Shown: positions 20,535 through 29,095 of the stretch, piece by piece
Numbering within the stretch: position 1 is the stretch's first letter
Layout of the letters: the number at the start of each line of letters is the position of its first letter
DNA from: Desulfonatronospira sp.
GTDB lineage: Bacteria > Desulfobacterota > Desulfovibrionia > Desulfovibrionales > Desulfonatronovibrionaceae
Assembly: GCA_003551155.1 (NCBI GenBank)
Contig: PUMA01000130.1
Coordinates: 1-52,075, forward strand
Length of the DNA: 52,075 nucleotides
Direction of reading: 5' to 3'
The notes under the pieces: model-generated
The model's input: only the letters and a program-made list of their open reading frames with translations
Databases searched by the model: none
Told to the model about the DNA's origin: nothing
Translations under genes and position numbers: made by a program

Positions 20535-21498
20535 GTTCATCCCACAATTCAATTGCACGGACGATGCTTTTCTTGTCTGCAGCAGCCGTGCCCACCTGCC
20601 CTACTACATGTCCGGCAGCGTAATTGGCCAGCATGCAGGCCTGGGTCAAAGAAAGCCCGGCCTGGAGGCTGGTTCCCACAGCTGCGATGACCGTATCTCC
20701 GGCACCTGTGACATCATAAACTTTTCTGGCGCTGGTGGGAAAATGTCTGATGCTGTAATCCTGGCTGAAAAGGACCATTCCTTCTGGACCCAGGGTTATG
20801 AGCAGATTGCTCAGTTTTTTGGCATGCATCAATTTTTTTCCGGCCTTTATTACGGTCTTGTTGCTGTTGATGAATACACCGCTGCCTTCTTCAGCCTCTT
20901 TCTGGTTGGGGGTCATGATAAAAATATTTTTATAGTCTCTGAAATTTTTGCTTTTGTGATCCAGAACAACTTTGCGATCATTGAGTCCTGCCAGGATCTT
21001 TTTTTTGATCATGCCCTTACCATAATCCGAGACCAGGACATATTCACCCAGGTGGTGTTGTTTCAGCTTCTCCAGAACCTGTTTTTCGTCCAGAGCACTT
21101 ATATGGGAGTTGTTTTCAATATCCACACGCACAATCTGCTGGCTGTTTCCTATCACCCTGGTTTTGAGGGTGGTTTTTCTACGGGAGGACACGATCAGAT
21201 CGTTCTCGATCTCTTCGGCCTTGAGCAGGGATTGAATCTTATGACCATGCCCGTCTTCGCCCACCATTCCAATGAGAAAAGGCTCCCCCCCAAGGCTCTT
21301 TATGTTTTTGGCCACATTGCCTGCCCCTCCCAGGCTGTAAGTCTCCTGCAGTACATAGACCACAGGAACCGGAGCTTCGGGGGAAATCCTGGAAACATCC
21401 CCCCACTGGTAGTGATCCAGCATGACATCGCCCACTACAAGTATGGGTTGTCCGCTGATATGCTCCAGGCTTTTTATCAGTTCCTCTTTGATTGTCAT
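20515..21498 (-). CDS. rfaE1: D-glycero-beta-D-manno-heptose-7-phosphate kinase
   Basis: A 327-aa PfkB-family sugar kinase matching the first domain of HldE. It phosphorylates heptose-7-phosphate at C1 for ADP-heptose, a precursor of the LPS inner core. Motifs are VVGDVMLDHYQWGDVSRISPEAPVPVV at the start (HldE signature), SLGGAGNVAKNI, and the ATP/catalytic motif DVTGAGDTVIAA. The cytidylyl/adenylyltransferase domain found in E. coli HldE is missing, so a separate RfaE2 is expected elsewhere. It overlaps the upstream parB by 4 nt (ATGA), so LPS-core and segregation genes are co-transcribed. Confidence 0.93.
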   Translation of the reverse strand: MTIKEELIKSLEHISGQPILVVGDVMLDHYQWGDVSRISPEAPVPVVYVLQETYSLGGAGNVAKNIKSLGGEPFLIGMVGEDGHGHKIQSLLKAEEIENDLIVSSRRKTTLKTRVIGNSQQIVRVDIENNSHISALDEKQVLEKLKQHHLGEYVLVSDYGKGMIKKKILAGLNDRKVVLDHKSKNFRDYKNIFIMTPNQKEAEEGSGVFINSNKTVIKAGKKLMHAKKLSNLLITLGPEGMVLFSQDYSIRHFPTSARKVYDVTGAGDTVIAAVGTSLQAGLSLTQACMLANYAAGHVVGQVGTAAADKKSIVRAIELWDEPKFFDW

Positions 21499-22382
21499 GT
21501 TTCTTCCAGGATATCTATGCCCTCGAGTCCCAGGTAGCTGAGTATTCCCTTAAGCTGTTCACGGTTTCTGTATTTAATAACCAGCTGACCTTTTTCTTTG
21601 TTTCCCTGCAGCCTGACCTGGATCGGCTGCTTTGTTTTCTGTTTGATTATGTTCTCCAGATCTCTGTTAAAAAGAACCTGTTCCTTTTTTGTTTTTGATG
21701 CAGACTTATCAGGCTGCAGGCACTTCTGGACAATGTTTTCAGTCTGGCGCACTGACAGGTTGTTTTTGAGTATCCTGCTGCAGATCTGAAGCATCAATTT
21801 TTCATCCTTTATTCCCAGCAGGGCCCTGGCGTGGCCCGGACTCAAGCGCTGATCTTCAACCATGCTGCGCACACCTTCAGGCAGCCTGGTGAGCCTCAGA
21901 ATATTGGTCAGTTGCGGCCTGCTTTTGCCGATTCTTGCGGCCAGTTGATCCTGGCTTATTTGCAGCTCAGACTGCAGCCTCTGAAGTGCATAAGCCTGTT
22001 CCATGGGGTTTAAATCCTCTCGTTGCAGGTTTTCAATCAAGGCTATGGCCAGCACTTCCTGGTCAGTATAATTTCTTACCAGGGCGGGCACCGTGCTCAA
22101 GCCTGCTTCCATACTTGCCCTCCATCGCCTTTCACCGGCAATGATCTCATATTCATGGGCCTTGTTCTGTCTTACCAGAATGGGCTGCAGGACTCCGTTT
22201 TCCCTTATAGACAAGGCCAGTTCCTCAATCTTTTCCAGGTTGAACTGCTTGCGCGGCTGAAATGGATTGGGTTTTACCTTGTGTACGCTGACCTGGATGG
22301 CATCCGTGCTTTTTTCTTCATAAAAACTGGGTTTAATCAGTGCATCAAGCCCCCTGCCCAGTCCCTTTTCCACTTTTTTCAT
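21495..22382 (-). CDS. parB: Chromosome partition protein ParB
   Basis: A 295-aa ParB/Spo0J that loads at parS, forms CTP-dependent sliding clamps and recruits SMC. Features in order: KGLGRGLDALI at the N-terminus (ParA contact), NPFQPRKQF, the CTPase/ParB box GERRWRASMEAG with IENLQREDLNPMEQA, the helix-turn-helix ISQDQLAARIGKSRPQLTNILRL that reads parS, and a C-terminal dimer domain (VRLQGNKEKGQLVIKYRNREQL). It overlaps rfaE1 by 4 nt. Unlike most chromosomes, parA is not directly upstream: a + strand gene and two intergenic gaps separate them. Confidence 0.97.
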   Translation of the reverse strand: MKKVEKGLGRGLDALIKPSFYEEKSTDAIQVSVHKVKPNPFQPRKQFNLEKIEELALSIRENGVLQPILVRQNKAHEYEIIAGERRWRASMEAGLSTVPALVRNYTDQEVLAIALIENLQREDLNPMEQAYALQRLQSELQISQDQLAARIGKSRPQLTNILRLTRLPEGVRSMVEDQRLSPGHARALLGIKDEKLMLQICSRILKNNLSVRQTENIVQKCLQPDKSASKTKKEQVLFNRDLENIIKQKTKQPIQVRLQGNKEKGQLVIKYRNREQLKGILSYLGLEGIDILEET

Positions 22383-22602
22383 GGCTTCATCCTTTCCTGA
22401 TTTTGGTTCCTCTAAGTTTTCTGTGGAATGTTACTTCAAACCATGGCAGTATTTTCGTATCTCTGAAATCTGCAGTCATGGCCAGGCCTTCATGTTTCTG
22501 CTGCCTTGAGGTATAATCTGCACATTATGCAAGCCAGCTTCTGATGGATTCAATTTTCATTTATTCCACTCGGACTGGTGATGATTGTCTGATAATAATG
22601 GG

Positions 22603-22630
22603 TTGCCATGAGCGGGTCAGGCATTATATA
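22603..22630 (+). promoter_or_regulatory. Promoter for the small CxxC protein gene
   Basis: TTGCCA, 16-nt spacer, TATATA, 24 nt before ATG 22654. An 18-nt spacer to TATACA is the alternative. It lies in the 271-nt parB/22654 divergent gap, which otherwise shows no clear structure. Confidence 0.4.
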
Positions 22631-22653
22631 CAATTGTAAATTCAGGAGGAACC

Positions 22654-23058
22654 ATGATTAATCAAAAACAGATACAGCCTTTGTATAGTGAAAAAGGAGA
22701 TTTGGTTGCAGTTTGTATCTCCGCTGAAAAATGGCTCAGTCACCAGGATGAACTGGAGCAGATCCTTTTAGGTCAGCCCAAGAAACCTGCAGCTTCGCCA
22801 GAACCTATGGGGGATTGGAAAACATTTCTATCCTACTGGGATTTCAACTACCCTGTGGAAAAATGCGTGGAGTGCAGGCGATGCGGCAACTACTCCCAGG
22901 ACTGGACTTTGGATACACCCAGAAAGTTCACTTTACGCACAGCCAGTTTGGGCGGTCTGGTTGCTTTTGTCTGCCAGGGTTGCAATTCCAGAGTATCTAA
23001 GAAGCATTTCAAGGATCATATCCTTTACGAGTCCGGGGCGGATTCATGCAAGGTATAA
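22654..23058 (+). CDS. Small CxxC (zinc-ribbon-like) protein between parB and parA
   Basis: A 134-aa protein of unknown function. It has a very good RBS (AGGAGGA, 6 nt spacing). The N-terminal half is MINQKQIQPLYSEKGDLVAVCISAEKW. The C-terminal half holds two cysteine pairs, CVECRRC (with a third Cys) and CQGC, about 47 residues apart, suggesting a zinc ribbon. The spacing and basic residues nearby are compatible with nucleic-acid or protein binding. It is the only + strand gene between 20.5 and 31.9 kb, inserted between parB and parA, and its 3' end overlaps parA by 34 nt. That position may make it part of segregation control, but this is speculation. Confidence 0.65.
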   Translation: MINQKQIQPLYSEKGDLVAVCISAEKWLSHQDELEQILLGQPKKPAASPEPMGDWKTFLSYWDFNYPVEKCVECRRCGNYSQDWTLDTPRKFTLRTASLGGLVAFVCQGCNSRVSKKHFKDHILYESGADSCKV

Positions 23059-23861
23059 ACCTGCTCCGGTATTCCTGTTTCTTTTTTGCTGTTCATGCGG
23101 TCTTTCTTGGTGTTGATTTCTCTGGCCAGGCGTAAATATGCATGTGACCCAGTGGAACGAATATCATAGGTGAGAACCGGTTTGCCATGACTGGGAGCCT
23201 CTGAGAGGCGAACATTACGAGGAATAATGGTTTCCATGACCTGGTTCTGGAAATGTCTTTGTACTTCGTTTACAACTTGGTGGCAGAGCCTGTTTCTTTT
23301 GTCGTACATGGTCAGAACAACACCCAGAAGCTCCAGATCAGGATTGAGTCTTTTTTTGATCAGGGTGAAGGTTTCTATGAGCCTTGCAATGCCTTCCAGG
23401 GCATAATATTCGCACTGCAGGGGAATAAGAAGCTGGTTGGCACCGCAGAGGGCATTTATGGTTATGAGGCCCAGTGAAGGCGGACAGTCAAGAATCACAT
23501 ACGAATAAGGTGTGCTGATTTTTTGCAGAATATGATAGAGATAAAATTCCCTGTTGGTTTTCTCGTTCAGTTCCAGTTCCGCAGCCACAAGGTCTTTTCC
23601 GGCCGGGATAATGTCCAGATAAAGCAGTTCAGTTGGATGGATCAGTTCATGGGGATCCACATTTCCCATGATCCCCTGATATAAAGTATTGGACAGAGCT
23701 TCAGTCTCCAGGCCCAGGCCGCTGCTTGCATTGGCCTGGGCATCGCAATCCACCAGCAACACTTTTTTTTCCATGACTGCCAGTGAAGCAGCCAGGTTCA
23801 CGGCAGAAGTAGTTTTGCCCACTCCTCCCTTCTGGTTGGCCACGGCAATGGTCCATTTCAA
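23025..23861 (-). CDS. parA: Chromosome partition ATPase ParA (Soj)
   Basis: A 278-aa deviant-Walker ATPase that binds DNA non-specifically as an ATP dimer and moves ParB-parS complexes. Motifs are the signature-lysine Walker A KGGVGKTTSAVNL, A' VLLVDCDAQANASSGLG, Walker B VILDCPPSLGL, and PRNVRLSEAPSHGKPV. The N-terminus is short (no HTH), as in chromosomal Soj. About 20 extra residues at the C-terminus (KKETGIPEQVYTL) have no counterpart in most ParA and overlap the opposite-strand gene. A perfect parS lies 27-46 nt before the start, so ParB binding could repress this promoter. Confidence 0.97.
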   Translation of the reverse strand: MKWTIAVANQKGGVGKTTSAVNLAASLAVMEKKVLLVDCDAQANASSGLGLETEALSNTLYQGIMGNVDPHELIHPTELLYLDIIPAGKDLVAAELELNEKTNREFYLYHILQKISTPYSYVILDCPPSLGLITINALCGANQLLIPLQCEYYALEGIARLIETFTLIKKRLNPDLELLGVVLTMYDKRNRLCHQVVNEVQRHFQNQVMETIIPRNVRLSEAPSHGKPVLTYDIRSTGSHAYLRLAREINTKKDRMNSKKETGIPEQVYTLHESAPDS

Positions 23862-23887
23862 GGCCCTGTACTCCTTGTGCTGAAGTT

Positions 23888-23907
23888 ATTGTTTCACGTG
23901 AAACAAT
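23888..23907. promoter_or_regulatory. parS: parS centromere site
   Basis: ATTGTTTCACGTGAAACAAT is a perfect 20-nt palindrome containing the universal ParB site TGTTTCACGTGAAACA. It lies just upstream of parA. Confidence 0.95.
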
Positions 23908-23950
23908 TGATTCGCTCAGCTGTATAAAAAAGCACGCAATTTATCAAGTT

Positions 23951-23990
23951 AAAAACTCGGCAGAATCAAGCGGACTTCTGCCGAGTTTTT
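23951..23990 (-). terminator. Strong bidirectional intrinsic terminator
   Basis: A 15-bp perfect stem: AAAAACTCGGCAGAA paired with TTCTGCCGAGTTTTT, with a 10-nt loop. A-runs and T-runs flank the GC core, so it can stop transcription in both directions. It insulates the nfeD-slipin operon from parS-parA. Confidence 0.92.
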
Positions 23991-24085
23991 TGTTGGACGT
24001 GGCGGGCAATAATTATACGTGCCCGTCAGTAAAGATATGAGGATGCCCGAGTGCCAGTGGAAAACAAAAAAGGATACAGTGAATG

Positions 24086-24370
24086 TTAATTGTTTTCAGG
24101 AAAAAAGGACCATGCCTCTTTAATGGAATCCACAAGCTGGACAGCTTCTTCAAAACGTTTGTCTTTCACCGCAAGGAGCAGCTGGTCTGCAAGATGAGCA
24201 AAATCCTCTGCTTCTGCCAGCCAGAATTCGTCAGCATGCATGGGCATGTTTCTGGCCAGACGGGTGAAATGCTGTACCTGTTCCAGGGACGGCAGCTGGT
24301 TGTTGTTTTGTGCTGCCAGGATTTGAGCCAATATTTCGTTAATCAGGGCATTATAATTGGCCAATTTCAT
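24086..24370 (-). CDS. Small helical protein at the end of the nfeD-slipin operon
   Basis: A 94-aa protein I cannot assign. It is predicted all-helical and soluble, with no cysteines and no signal peptide: MKLANYNALINEILAQILAA at the start, FWLAEAEDFAHLADQLLLAV in the middle, and an amphipathic C-terminal helix EEAVQLVDSIKEAW. It lies 38 nt after slipin on the same strand and about 100 nt before the strong terminator at 23951, so it is the last gene of the operon. An opposite-strand ORF of 107 aa at 24083 is a shadow. Confidence 0.6.
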   Translation of the reverse strand: MKLANYNALINEILAQILAAQNNNQLPSLEQVQHFTRLARNMPMHADEFWLAEAEDFAHLADQLLLAVKDKRFEEAVQLVDSIKEAWSFFPENN

Positions 24371-24408
24371 TGCCGAATCTCTTCAACAGCAAAATTATTA
24401 TTTTGATC

Positions 24409-25239
24409 TTACTTTTTCTGGTCTTCGCTCAGGGGATCCGGGGGAACATCAGGGTCAGGAAGGTCTGCAGGCTCCACTGGAGGTTTTGATTCCTGAGCAA
24501 TTAGACCGCTTAAGCCCTTGAAAAGATCAATGGGTATGGGAATTACAGTGGCGTTTCTGGCTTCAGAGGTCATTTCACGCATGGTCTGCAGATACCTGAG
24601 CTGCAGGGCCTGAGGATAGGCGGAAATGATATGGGCGGCCTGGGTGAGCTTCTTGGCGGCCTGGAATTCACCCTCTGCGTTGATGACCTTGGCCCGTCTC
24701 TCGCGTTCAGCCTCGGCCTGGGCTGCCATGGCCCGCTGCATTTCCTGCGGCAGGTCAATGTGCTTGAGCTCTACAGTGGTAACCTTGACGCCCCAGGCGT
24801 CGGTCTGCTCGTCCAGAATGGACTGGATCTTGGTGTTCAGTTTTTCCCGCTGTCCCAGGATTTCATCCAGTTCAGAGGCTCCGCATACAGTTCTGATGGT
24901 TGTCTGGGAAAGCTGGGATGTGGCGAAATGATAGTCTTCAATTTCAAGAATGGCGTGTTGGGGGGAGATGATCCTGTAGTAGAGAACAGCATTGACCTTG
25001 ATGGTCACGTTGTCATGGGTGATAACCTCCTGATGGGGAACATCCAGGGTGACAATTCGAAGGCTGGTTCGGACCATTTTATCGAGTACCGGGATCACTA
25101 TGATCAATCCGGGACCCTTGACCTTGAGAAATCTGCCCAGGCGGAAAATAACACCGCGTTCATACTCATTGAGAATCCGGATGGCATTCATCAGAAACAA
25201 TACAACAAGTATTAGTATCGGTAGGCCATAAGTTAACAT
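24409..25239 (-). CDS. Slipin (SPFH/stomatin-like membrane protein)
   Basis: A 276-aa SPFH-domain protein anchored by one N-terminal hydrophobic segment ([15 protein letters not shown]). The SPFH core includes [56 protein letters not shown] and [24 protein letters not shown] coiled-coil stretch rich in Ala/Glu/Arg follows ([20 protein letters not shown]), then a proline-rich acidic tail. Slipins form ring or cage microdomains in the inner membrane. The partner NfeD is encoded 13 nt upstream; in archaea the NfeD protease cleaves the stomatin C-terminus, and the pair is a conserved bacterial operon. Confidence 0.93.
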   Translation of the reverse strand: MLTYGLPILILVVLFLMNAIRILNEYERGVIFRLGRFLKVKGPGLIIVIPVLDKMVRTSLRIVTLDVPHQEVITHDNVTIKVNAVLYYRIISPQHAILEIEDYHFATSQLSQTTIRTVCGASELDEILGQREKLNTKIQSILDEQTDAWGVKVTTVELKHIDLPQEMQRAMAAQAEAERERRAKVINAEGEFQAAKKLTQAAHIISAYPQALQLRYLQTMREMTSEARNATVIPIPIDLFKGLSGLIAQESKPPVEPADLPDPDVPPDPLSEDQKK

Positions 25240-25252
25240 TAGCTCCTCCTGA

Positions 25253-26542
25253 TTATTTGGGTTTTATATGAACAGTCAAACCGTCAACCTTTTCCACCTG
25301 TACCTCTTGACCCGGCTGCAAGGGCGCGGGTTCGCTGGAAGTAGCCCGCCATATTTCGCCGCGCAATTTTACCTGTCCCTGACTGCCGCTCCAATTGACC
25401 ACCTTGGCTGAATAATTGTGAATACCGGTTTCGTGGGCTTTAGGAGCCATCTGGGATTTACCGATTAAATAGGCCAGAGCAAGCAGAACAAAGGTGAGGA
25501 TAAGTATTACTGGCAAAATGGTCATGATTGGCAATTGAAAATAAGGGTGATCAGCATCAAAAAGCAAAAGAGAACCAAAGAAAAAACTGGCTATGGCAGC
25601 CATTGTAAGCAGTCCGAATGTAGGCATGTTAACTTCCAATATTATAAACAAAAATCCTAAAATTAGCAACAAAATTCCAGTGATGGAAGTTGGCAGTACA
25701 GCAAGAGAATAAAGTCCAAGTATCAGACAGAAGGAGCCTATCACGCCGGGGAAAATTGCTCCCGGATTGGACAGTTCAAAAAATAATCCCGCCATTCCGG
25801 CCAAAAAAAGCAGGTAAGCTATCTGGGGATGCAGCAGCCAGGATAACACCTTGTACTTTAAACCCGGTTCAAACTCTACTATTTCCAGCTGAGCAAATTC
25901 GAAAAAAACTTCTTCATCGCCAACGACAAGCCCCTTTTTCCCGATCTGGTCGAACAAATCTTCCATGGACAGAGCAATGTGATCTATGACTCTTTTCTGT
26001 AGAGCCTCTTCAGCATCAATATTGGCCGCCTCGGTGACAGCCTTTTCATACCACTCTACATTGCGGCCTCTTTCCTTGGCTACAGCACGTACCAGGCTCA
26101 GCATCTCATTAATAATCTTTGCGGCCATGGTATCATCCTGCTCCTCACCGGATATGGCCACAGGAGTAGCTGATCCTATTGTGGTCAAAGGGCTCATTAC
26201 TGCATGGTCAGCGGCGGCAACCAGAAAGACGCCTGCGGAGGTGGCTCTGGCTCCGGGCGGATCCACCCACACTATCACTGGAACTTCAGCACCGAGAATG
26301 TCCTTGACCATGTTGCGCATGGACTCGGCAAGACCACCAGGTGTATCCAGTCGAACCAGCAGGGCAATAAAGCGTTCTTCATCCGCCCGCTGCAGAGCAC
26401 TCTGGAGCAGCTCTTCAGTTGCAGGCGTTATGGGGCCGGTAATATCCAACTGTAAAACTCTGTACTCCTGGCGTTCGGCATGAACTAGTCCGAAAAAGAA
26501 CAATATAATGATCAAAAGAAAACACAGTTTAAAAACTTTCAT
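25253..26542 (-). CDS. NfeD long-form membrane serine protease
   Basis: A 429-aa NfeD1b-type protein, partner of slipin. Residues 1-22 are a signal peptide (...FFFGLVHA). Residues 28-200 are a ClpP-class protease domain with the Ser in [10 protein letters not shown] (S102) and a likely Lys in MAAKIINEM (K142), matching the Ser-Lys dyad and spacing of Pyrococcus PH1510. Several transmembrane helices follow (about 230-360), then a C-terminal OB-like NfeD domain ([16 protein letters not shown]). It probably trims slipin or other membrane proteins. The stop lies 13 nt before slipin. A 127-nt upstream gap separates it from the unknown 26670 gene. Confidence 0.92.
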   Translation of the reverse strand: MKVFKLCFLLIIILFFFGLVHAERQEYRVLQLDITGPITPATEELLQSALQRADEERFIALLVRLDTPGGLAESMRNMVKDILGAEVPVIVWVDPPGARATSAGVFLVAAADHAVMSPLTTIGSATPVAISGEEQDDTMAAKIINEMLSLVRAVAKERGRNVEWYEKAVTEAANIDAEEALQKRVIDHIALSMEDLFDQIGKKGLVVGDEEVFFEFAQLEIVEFEPGLKYKVLSWLLHPQIAYLLFLAGMAGLFFELSNPGAIFPGVIGSFCLILGLYSLAVLPTSITGILLLILGFLFIILEVNMPTFGLLTMAAIASFFFGSLLLFDADHPYFQLPIMTILPVILILTFVLLALAYLIGKSQMAPKAHETGIHNYSAKVVNWSGSQGQVKLRGEIWRATSSEPAPLQPGQEVQVEKVDGLTVHIKPK

Positions 26543-26669
26543 ATTTGTCTCATTTAATGCGGCTTGAAACAGGTGATTTCAGGCCGGGTTAATATTCAGG
26601 CAAAATAGTTAGATTTGCAATCTCCCGCTGTAACCTGGCAAAATATCAGCCAGCTATTTTATAAAATGC

Positions 26670-27266
26670 CTAAATGCTCCCTGGGGGAGAAAATGTCCTG
26701 AGAATCTGCCAGGCAAAGTTTTTAAGCAGTCTGTTATCCGGCAGCATGGCCTGCAGAGCCGGCAGGGCCAGAATTGTCATATAACCCTTAACATGCTTGC
26801 CGTAAACAAATGGCTGCTCAGGTAAAAGAACATTGAATGCCCGGGCCCCAAAGCAAAAAATGAAAGCAGGACTGATAACCTCCAGGCCCTGCAGAAAAGT
26901 ATCCGAATCCGGAACCAGGACGTTGTCCTTTTCCCTGGCAAGAGGCCAGTAAGTCATGCTGTCACTGGACCAGCCCAGGCTTGTGCGTATGGACTCAATA
27001 AGTCTGCCCTGGGGTGTTTGAAAATCTGTCTTCAAGTCACAGGGCAAATCGTAATATGTCCAGACTGCATAAGAAGGTCTCAAATATTTATCTAAGGTTA
27101 TTTGTTTGCCCTGGCAAGGGCTCTGAATGCGGAACTGCTCATTTAAATGCACCTTCTCACTGCCAGGGCATGTGGTATTTACAGGATTGGCTGCCAAAAG
27201 ATTCTTTAAGTTCAAAAGATGGCGGACACCCAGGTTATACAGCCGGACTGCGTGCGGACCGGACAT
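26670..27266 (-). CDS. Hypothetical protein translationally coupled to coaBC
   Basis: A 198-aa protein I do not recognise. I choose the ATG at 27266 (MSGPHAVRLYNLGVRHLLNL) because it overlaps the coaBC stop as TAATG; the ORF-track start 27329 lies well inside coaBC. It has WTYYDLPCDLKTDF, LGWSSDSMTYWPLARE and a hydrophobic SPAFIFCFGARAFNVLLP segment, a layout reminiscent of small alpha/beta domains that act on nucleotides, but no motif decides. It has two cysteines in the first third, no signal peptide and no membrane helix. Coupling to coaBC implies co-expression, not necessarily a coenzyme A role. Confidence 0.6.
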   Translation of the reverse strand: MSGPHAVRLYNLGVRHLLNLKNLLAANPVNTTCPGSEKVHLNEQFRIQSPCQGKQITLDKYLRPSYAVWTYYDLPCDLKTDFQTPQGRLIESIRTSLGWSSDSMTYWPLAREKDNVLVPDSDTFLQGLEVISPAFIFCFGARAFNVLLPEQPFVYGKHVKGYMTILALPALQAMLPDNRLLKNFAWQILRTFSPPGSI

Positions 27267-28489
27267 TACAATGCGGCTATCCAATCCACCAGCCTCCATG
27301 CGATTTCTGCCTTGGATGCTCTGGGCCACATCTGAGCGCGGTCATGTCTGTCCAGGAGCAGAATCTGGTTGTCATCAGATCCGAAGGGGGTCGCTTCCAG
27401 AGATACCAGGTTGGCAACAATCAAGTCCAGATCCTTATCCCAAAGTTTTTTGCGGGCGTTTTCCTCAAGCTCATCGGTTTCAGCGGCGAAACCAATGACT
27501 TTTTGTAAACCGGACTTGCTCCGGCTCAATTCTGCGAGAATATCCCGGGTCCTGTGCAGGCTCAAGGTAATAAAATCTTGCCCCGTCTTTTTGAACTTAA
27601 GCTGGGAAGCTTTTTCAGGAGCAAAGTCAGCCACAGCGGCGGCAAATATTCCATATCTGCAATCAGGCCATAATTCCCGGCATCTTACATACATTTCCTC
27701 AGCACTGGTTACCGGATGAAGTTCCAGCCCTGGAAAGGATACAAGGGTGGGCATGGGGCCGTGTACCAGATGCACCCTGGCCCCCCTGATCCAGAGGGCC
27801 AGGGCAGTTGCCAGGCCCATTCTGCCGCTGGATGGATTGCCCCAGTAGCGCACCAGATCAAAATATTCATGGGTAGGCCCGGCTGTAACCAGAACTTTTT
27901 GCCCATCCATGGTCTGCGGACTGACTGCCTTGAGGCTATGAAAATAGAGCCTTACCACATGAGCAAGGCGGCCTGTACCTGATTCACCGCAGGCCATGGA
28001 GCCTTGTTCAGGAGGAATCACTTTGTGACCGGAACTTTCCAGTATGCTCAGATTGCGCCTGGTTATGGAATTGTTCCACATGGCGGGATTCATGGCCGGG
28101 GCAAAGTAGACAGGTCCGGGGCACGACAGAATCTGAGTGGACAGCAGGTCATCGGCCAGGCCAGCGGCAGCCTTGGCCAGTATATTTGCTGTGGCCGGGG
28201 CGATAAGAAAAAGATCCAGCGTGGTCCGGCCTGCAAGATGGGCAAAAGGGGTATCCACCGGATCGAAGCAGCCCTGATCATAGACAGGATCAACACCCAA
28301 TGCCCGGAGGGTGAGGGGGGTAACGAATTCTCTGCCGGCTCTGGTCAGAGTGCATCCTGCATCAAATGAAGATTCCTGCATCAGACGGATAAAATCCGGC
28401 ATCTTGTATGCGGCAATACTCCCGGTAAGACCGATATGAATGCGCTTACCTTGGAACACATTGAATACTGGATAGGGTGCTGGCAACAT
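27266..28489 (-). CDS. coaBC: Bifunctional phosphopantothenoylcysteine synthetase/decarboxylase
   Basis: Encodes a 407-aa CoaBC, which makes 4'-phosphopantetheine precursors for coenzyme A. The N-terminal flavin-dependent CoaC half shows GLTGSIAAYKMPDFIR, the active-site His in TPFAHLAG, LIAPATANILAK, APAMNPAMWNN and the ACGESGTGRL substrate clamp with its Cys. The C-terminal CoaB half shows VTAGPTHEYFDLVRYWGNPSSG and KFKKTGQDF. The start is uncertain: MLPAPYPVFN at 28489 fits the family, while the ORF-track ATG 28531 lies within a folded element (28514-28607) and has no RBS. The stop overlaps the downstream hypothetical gene as TAATG. Confidence 0.93.
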   Translation of the reverse strand: MLPAPYPVFNVFQGKRIHIGLTGSIAAYKMPDFIRLMQESSFDAGCTLTRAGREFVTPLTLRALGVDPVYDQGCFDPVDTPFAHLAGRTTLDLFLIAPATANILAKAAAGLADDLLSTQILSCPGPVYFAPAMNPAMWNNSITRRNLSILESSGHKVIPPEQGSMACGESGTGRLAHVVRLYFHSLKAVSPQTMDGQKVLVTAGPTHEYFDLVRYWGNPSSGRMGLATALALWIRGARVHLVHGPMPTLVSFPGLELHPVTSAEEMYVRCRELWPDCRYGIFAAAVADFAPEKASQLKFKKTGQDFITLSLHRTRDILAELSRSKSGLQKVIGFAAETDELEENARKKLWDKDLDLIVANLVSLEATPFGSDDNQILLLDRHDRAQMWPRASKAEIAWRLVDWIAAL

Positions 28490-28513
28490 GGATGCTCTGG
28501 ATACTGAAGTAAA

Positions 28514-28607
28514 AATGCCCGGCCTGAACATGAAAAAGAGAGATCAAACTTCTACAGCTTTCAGACCCTAGAAGTTTATCAGGATGTCATGCTGAATGCC
28601 GGGCATT
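28514..28607 (-). promoter_or_regulatory. Nested stem structure upstream of coaBC
   Basis: Three nested helices can form: AATGCCCGGC (28514) with GCCGGGCATT (28598-28607); CATGA (28529) with TCATG (28587-28591); AAACTTCTA (28546) with TAGAAGTTT (28569-28577). It lies between the coaBC start and the next upstream gene, in the right place for a 5' leader. No known riboswitch class is recognised, and termination of the upstream lipoprotein transcript is an alternative role. Confidence 0.5.
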
Positions 28608-28641
28608 AGTTTCAGGGGTGTGTTTCCTTATTCCGGCCCCC

Positions 28642-29079
28642 CTATATTTTGGGGGATACCCAGATTTGAAGCTCTGTGCGCAGCCTGCCCTCTATGATGC
28701 GAACAATGCACAGGCGATCGTCCTTGTCAAAGGTCATTATCTGGGTGCCGTACTTGATGTAGCTCAACAGGCGCCAGTTTTCATTCTGCATGCTTACCTG
28801 GAAATAATTGAACAGGGACTCACTGTCCACCCGGCCGGTATAAGTGAGCATCCCTGCTTTTACTCCCTGGGCCTCGAAAAGTATGGAGCCTTCGCGGTCC
28901 AGAGACATTTCCCTTGGTATGGGTATGTCATCAAAATCATAGTAACGATGGCCGTCAACATCGCGCTCGGGCGGGGGCCTTTCGGAAATGGGCTCAAAGT
29001 CGTTGTTTGCGGTGTCTTTGCCGGCCATGCATGCTGTCAGCATGCATCCAAGGATGAGTATGGCGATTATTTTCCACAT
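28642..29079 (-). CDS. Small lipoprotein
   Basis: A 145-aa secreted lipoprotein: signal peptide MWKIIAILILGCMLTACMAG with the lipobox LTAC. After a disordered acidic/proline segment (ERPPPERDVDGHRYYDFDDIP), the core reads GMLTYTGRVDSESLFNYFQVSM, ENWRLLSYIKYGTQIMTFDKDDR, an alternating beta pattern. Motifs such as YTGRV...LFNYFQ...M and NWRL also occur in a lipoprotein family common in deltaproteobacteria, as I recall, but no function is known. It begins 16 nt after the Cache-fusion gene stop, on the same strand. Confidence 0.65.
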   Translation of the reverse strand: MWKIIAILILGCMLTACMAGKDTANNDFEPISERPPPERDVDGHRYYDFDDIPIPREMSLDREGSILFEAQGVKAGMLTYTGRVDSESLFNYFQVSMQNENWRLLSYIKYGTQIMTFDKDDRLCIVRIIEGRLRTELQIWVSPKI

Positions 29080-29095
29080 GATTCATCTCCTTAAT

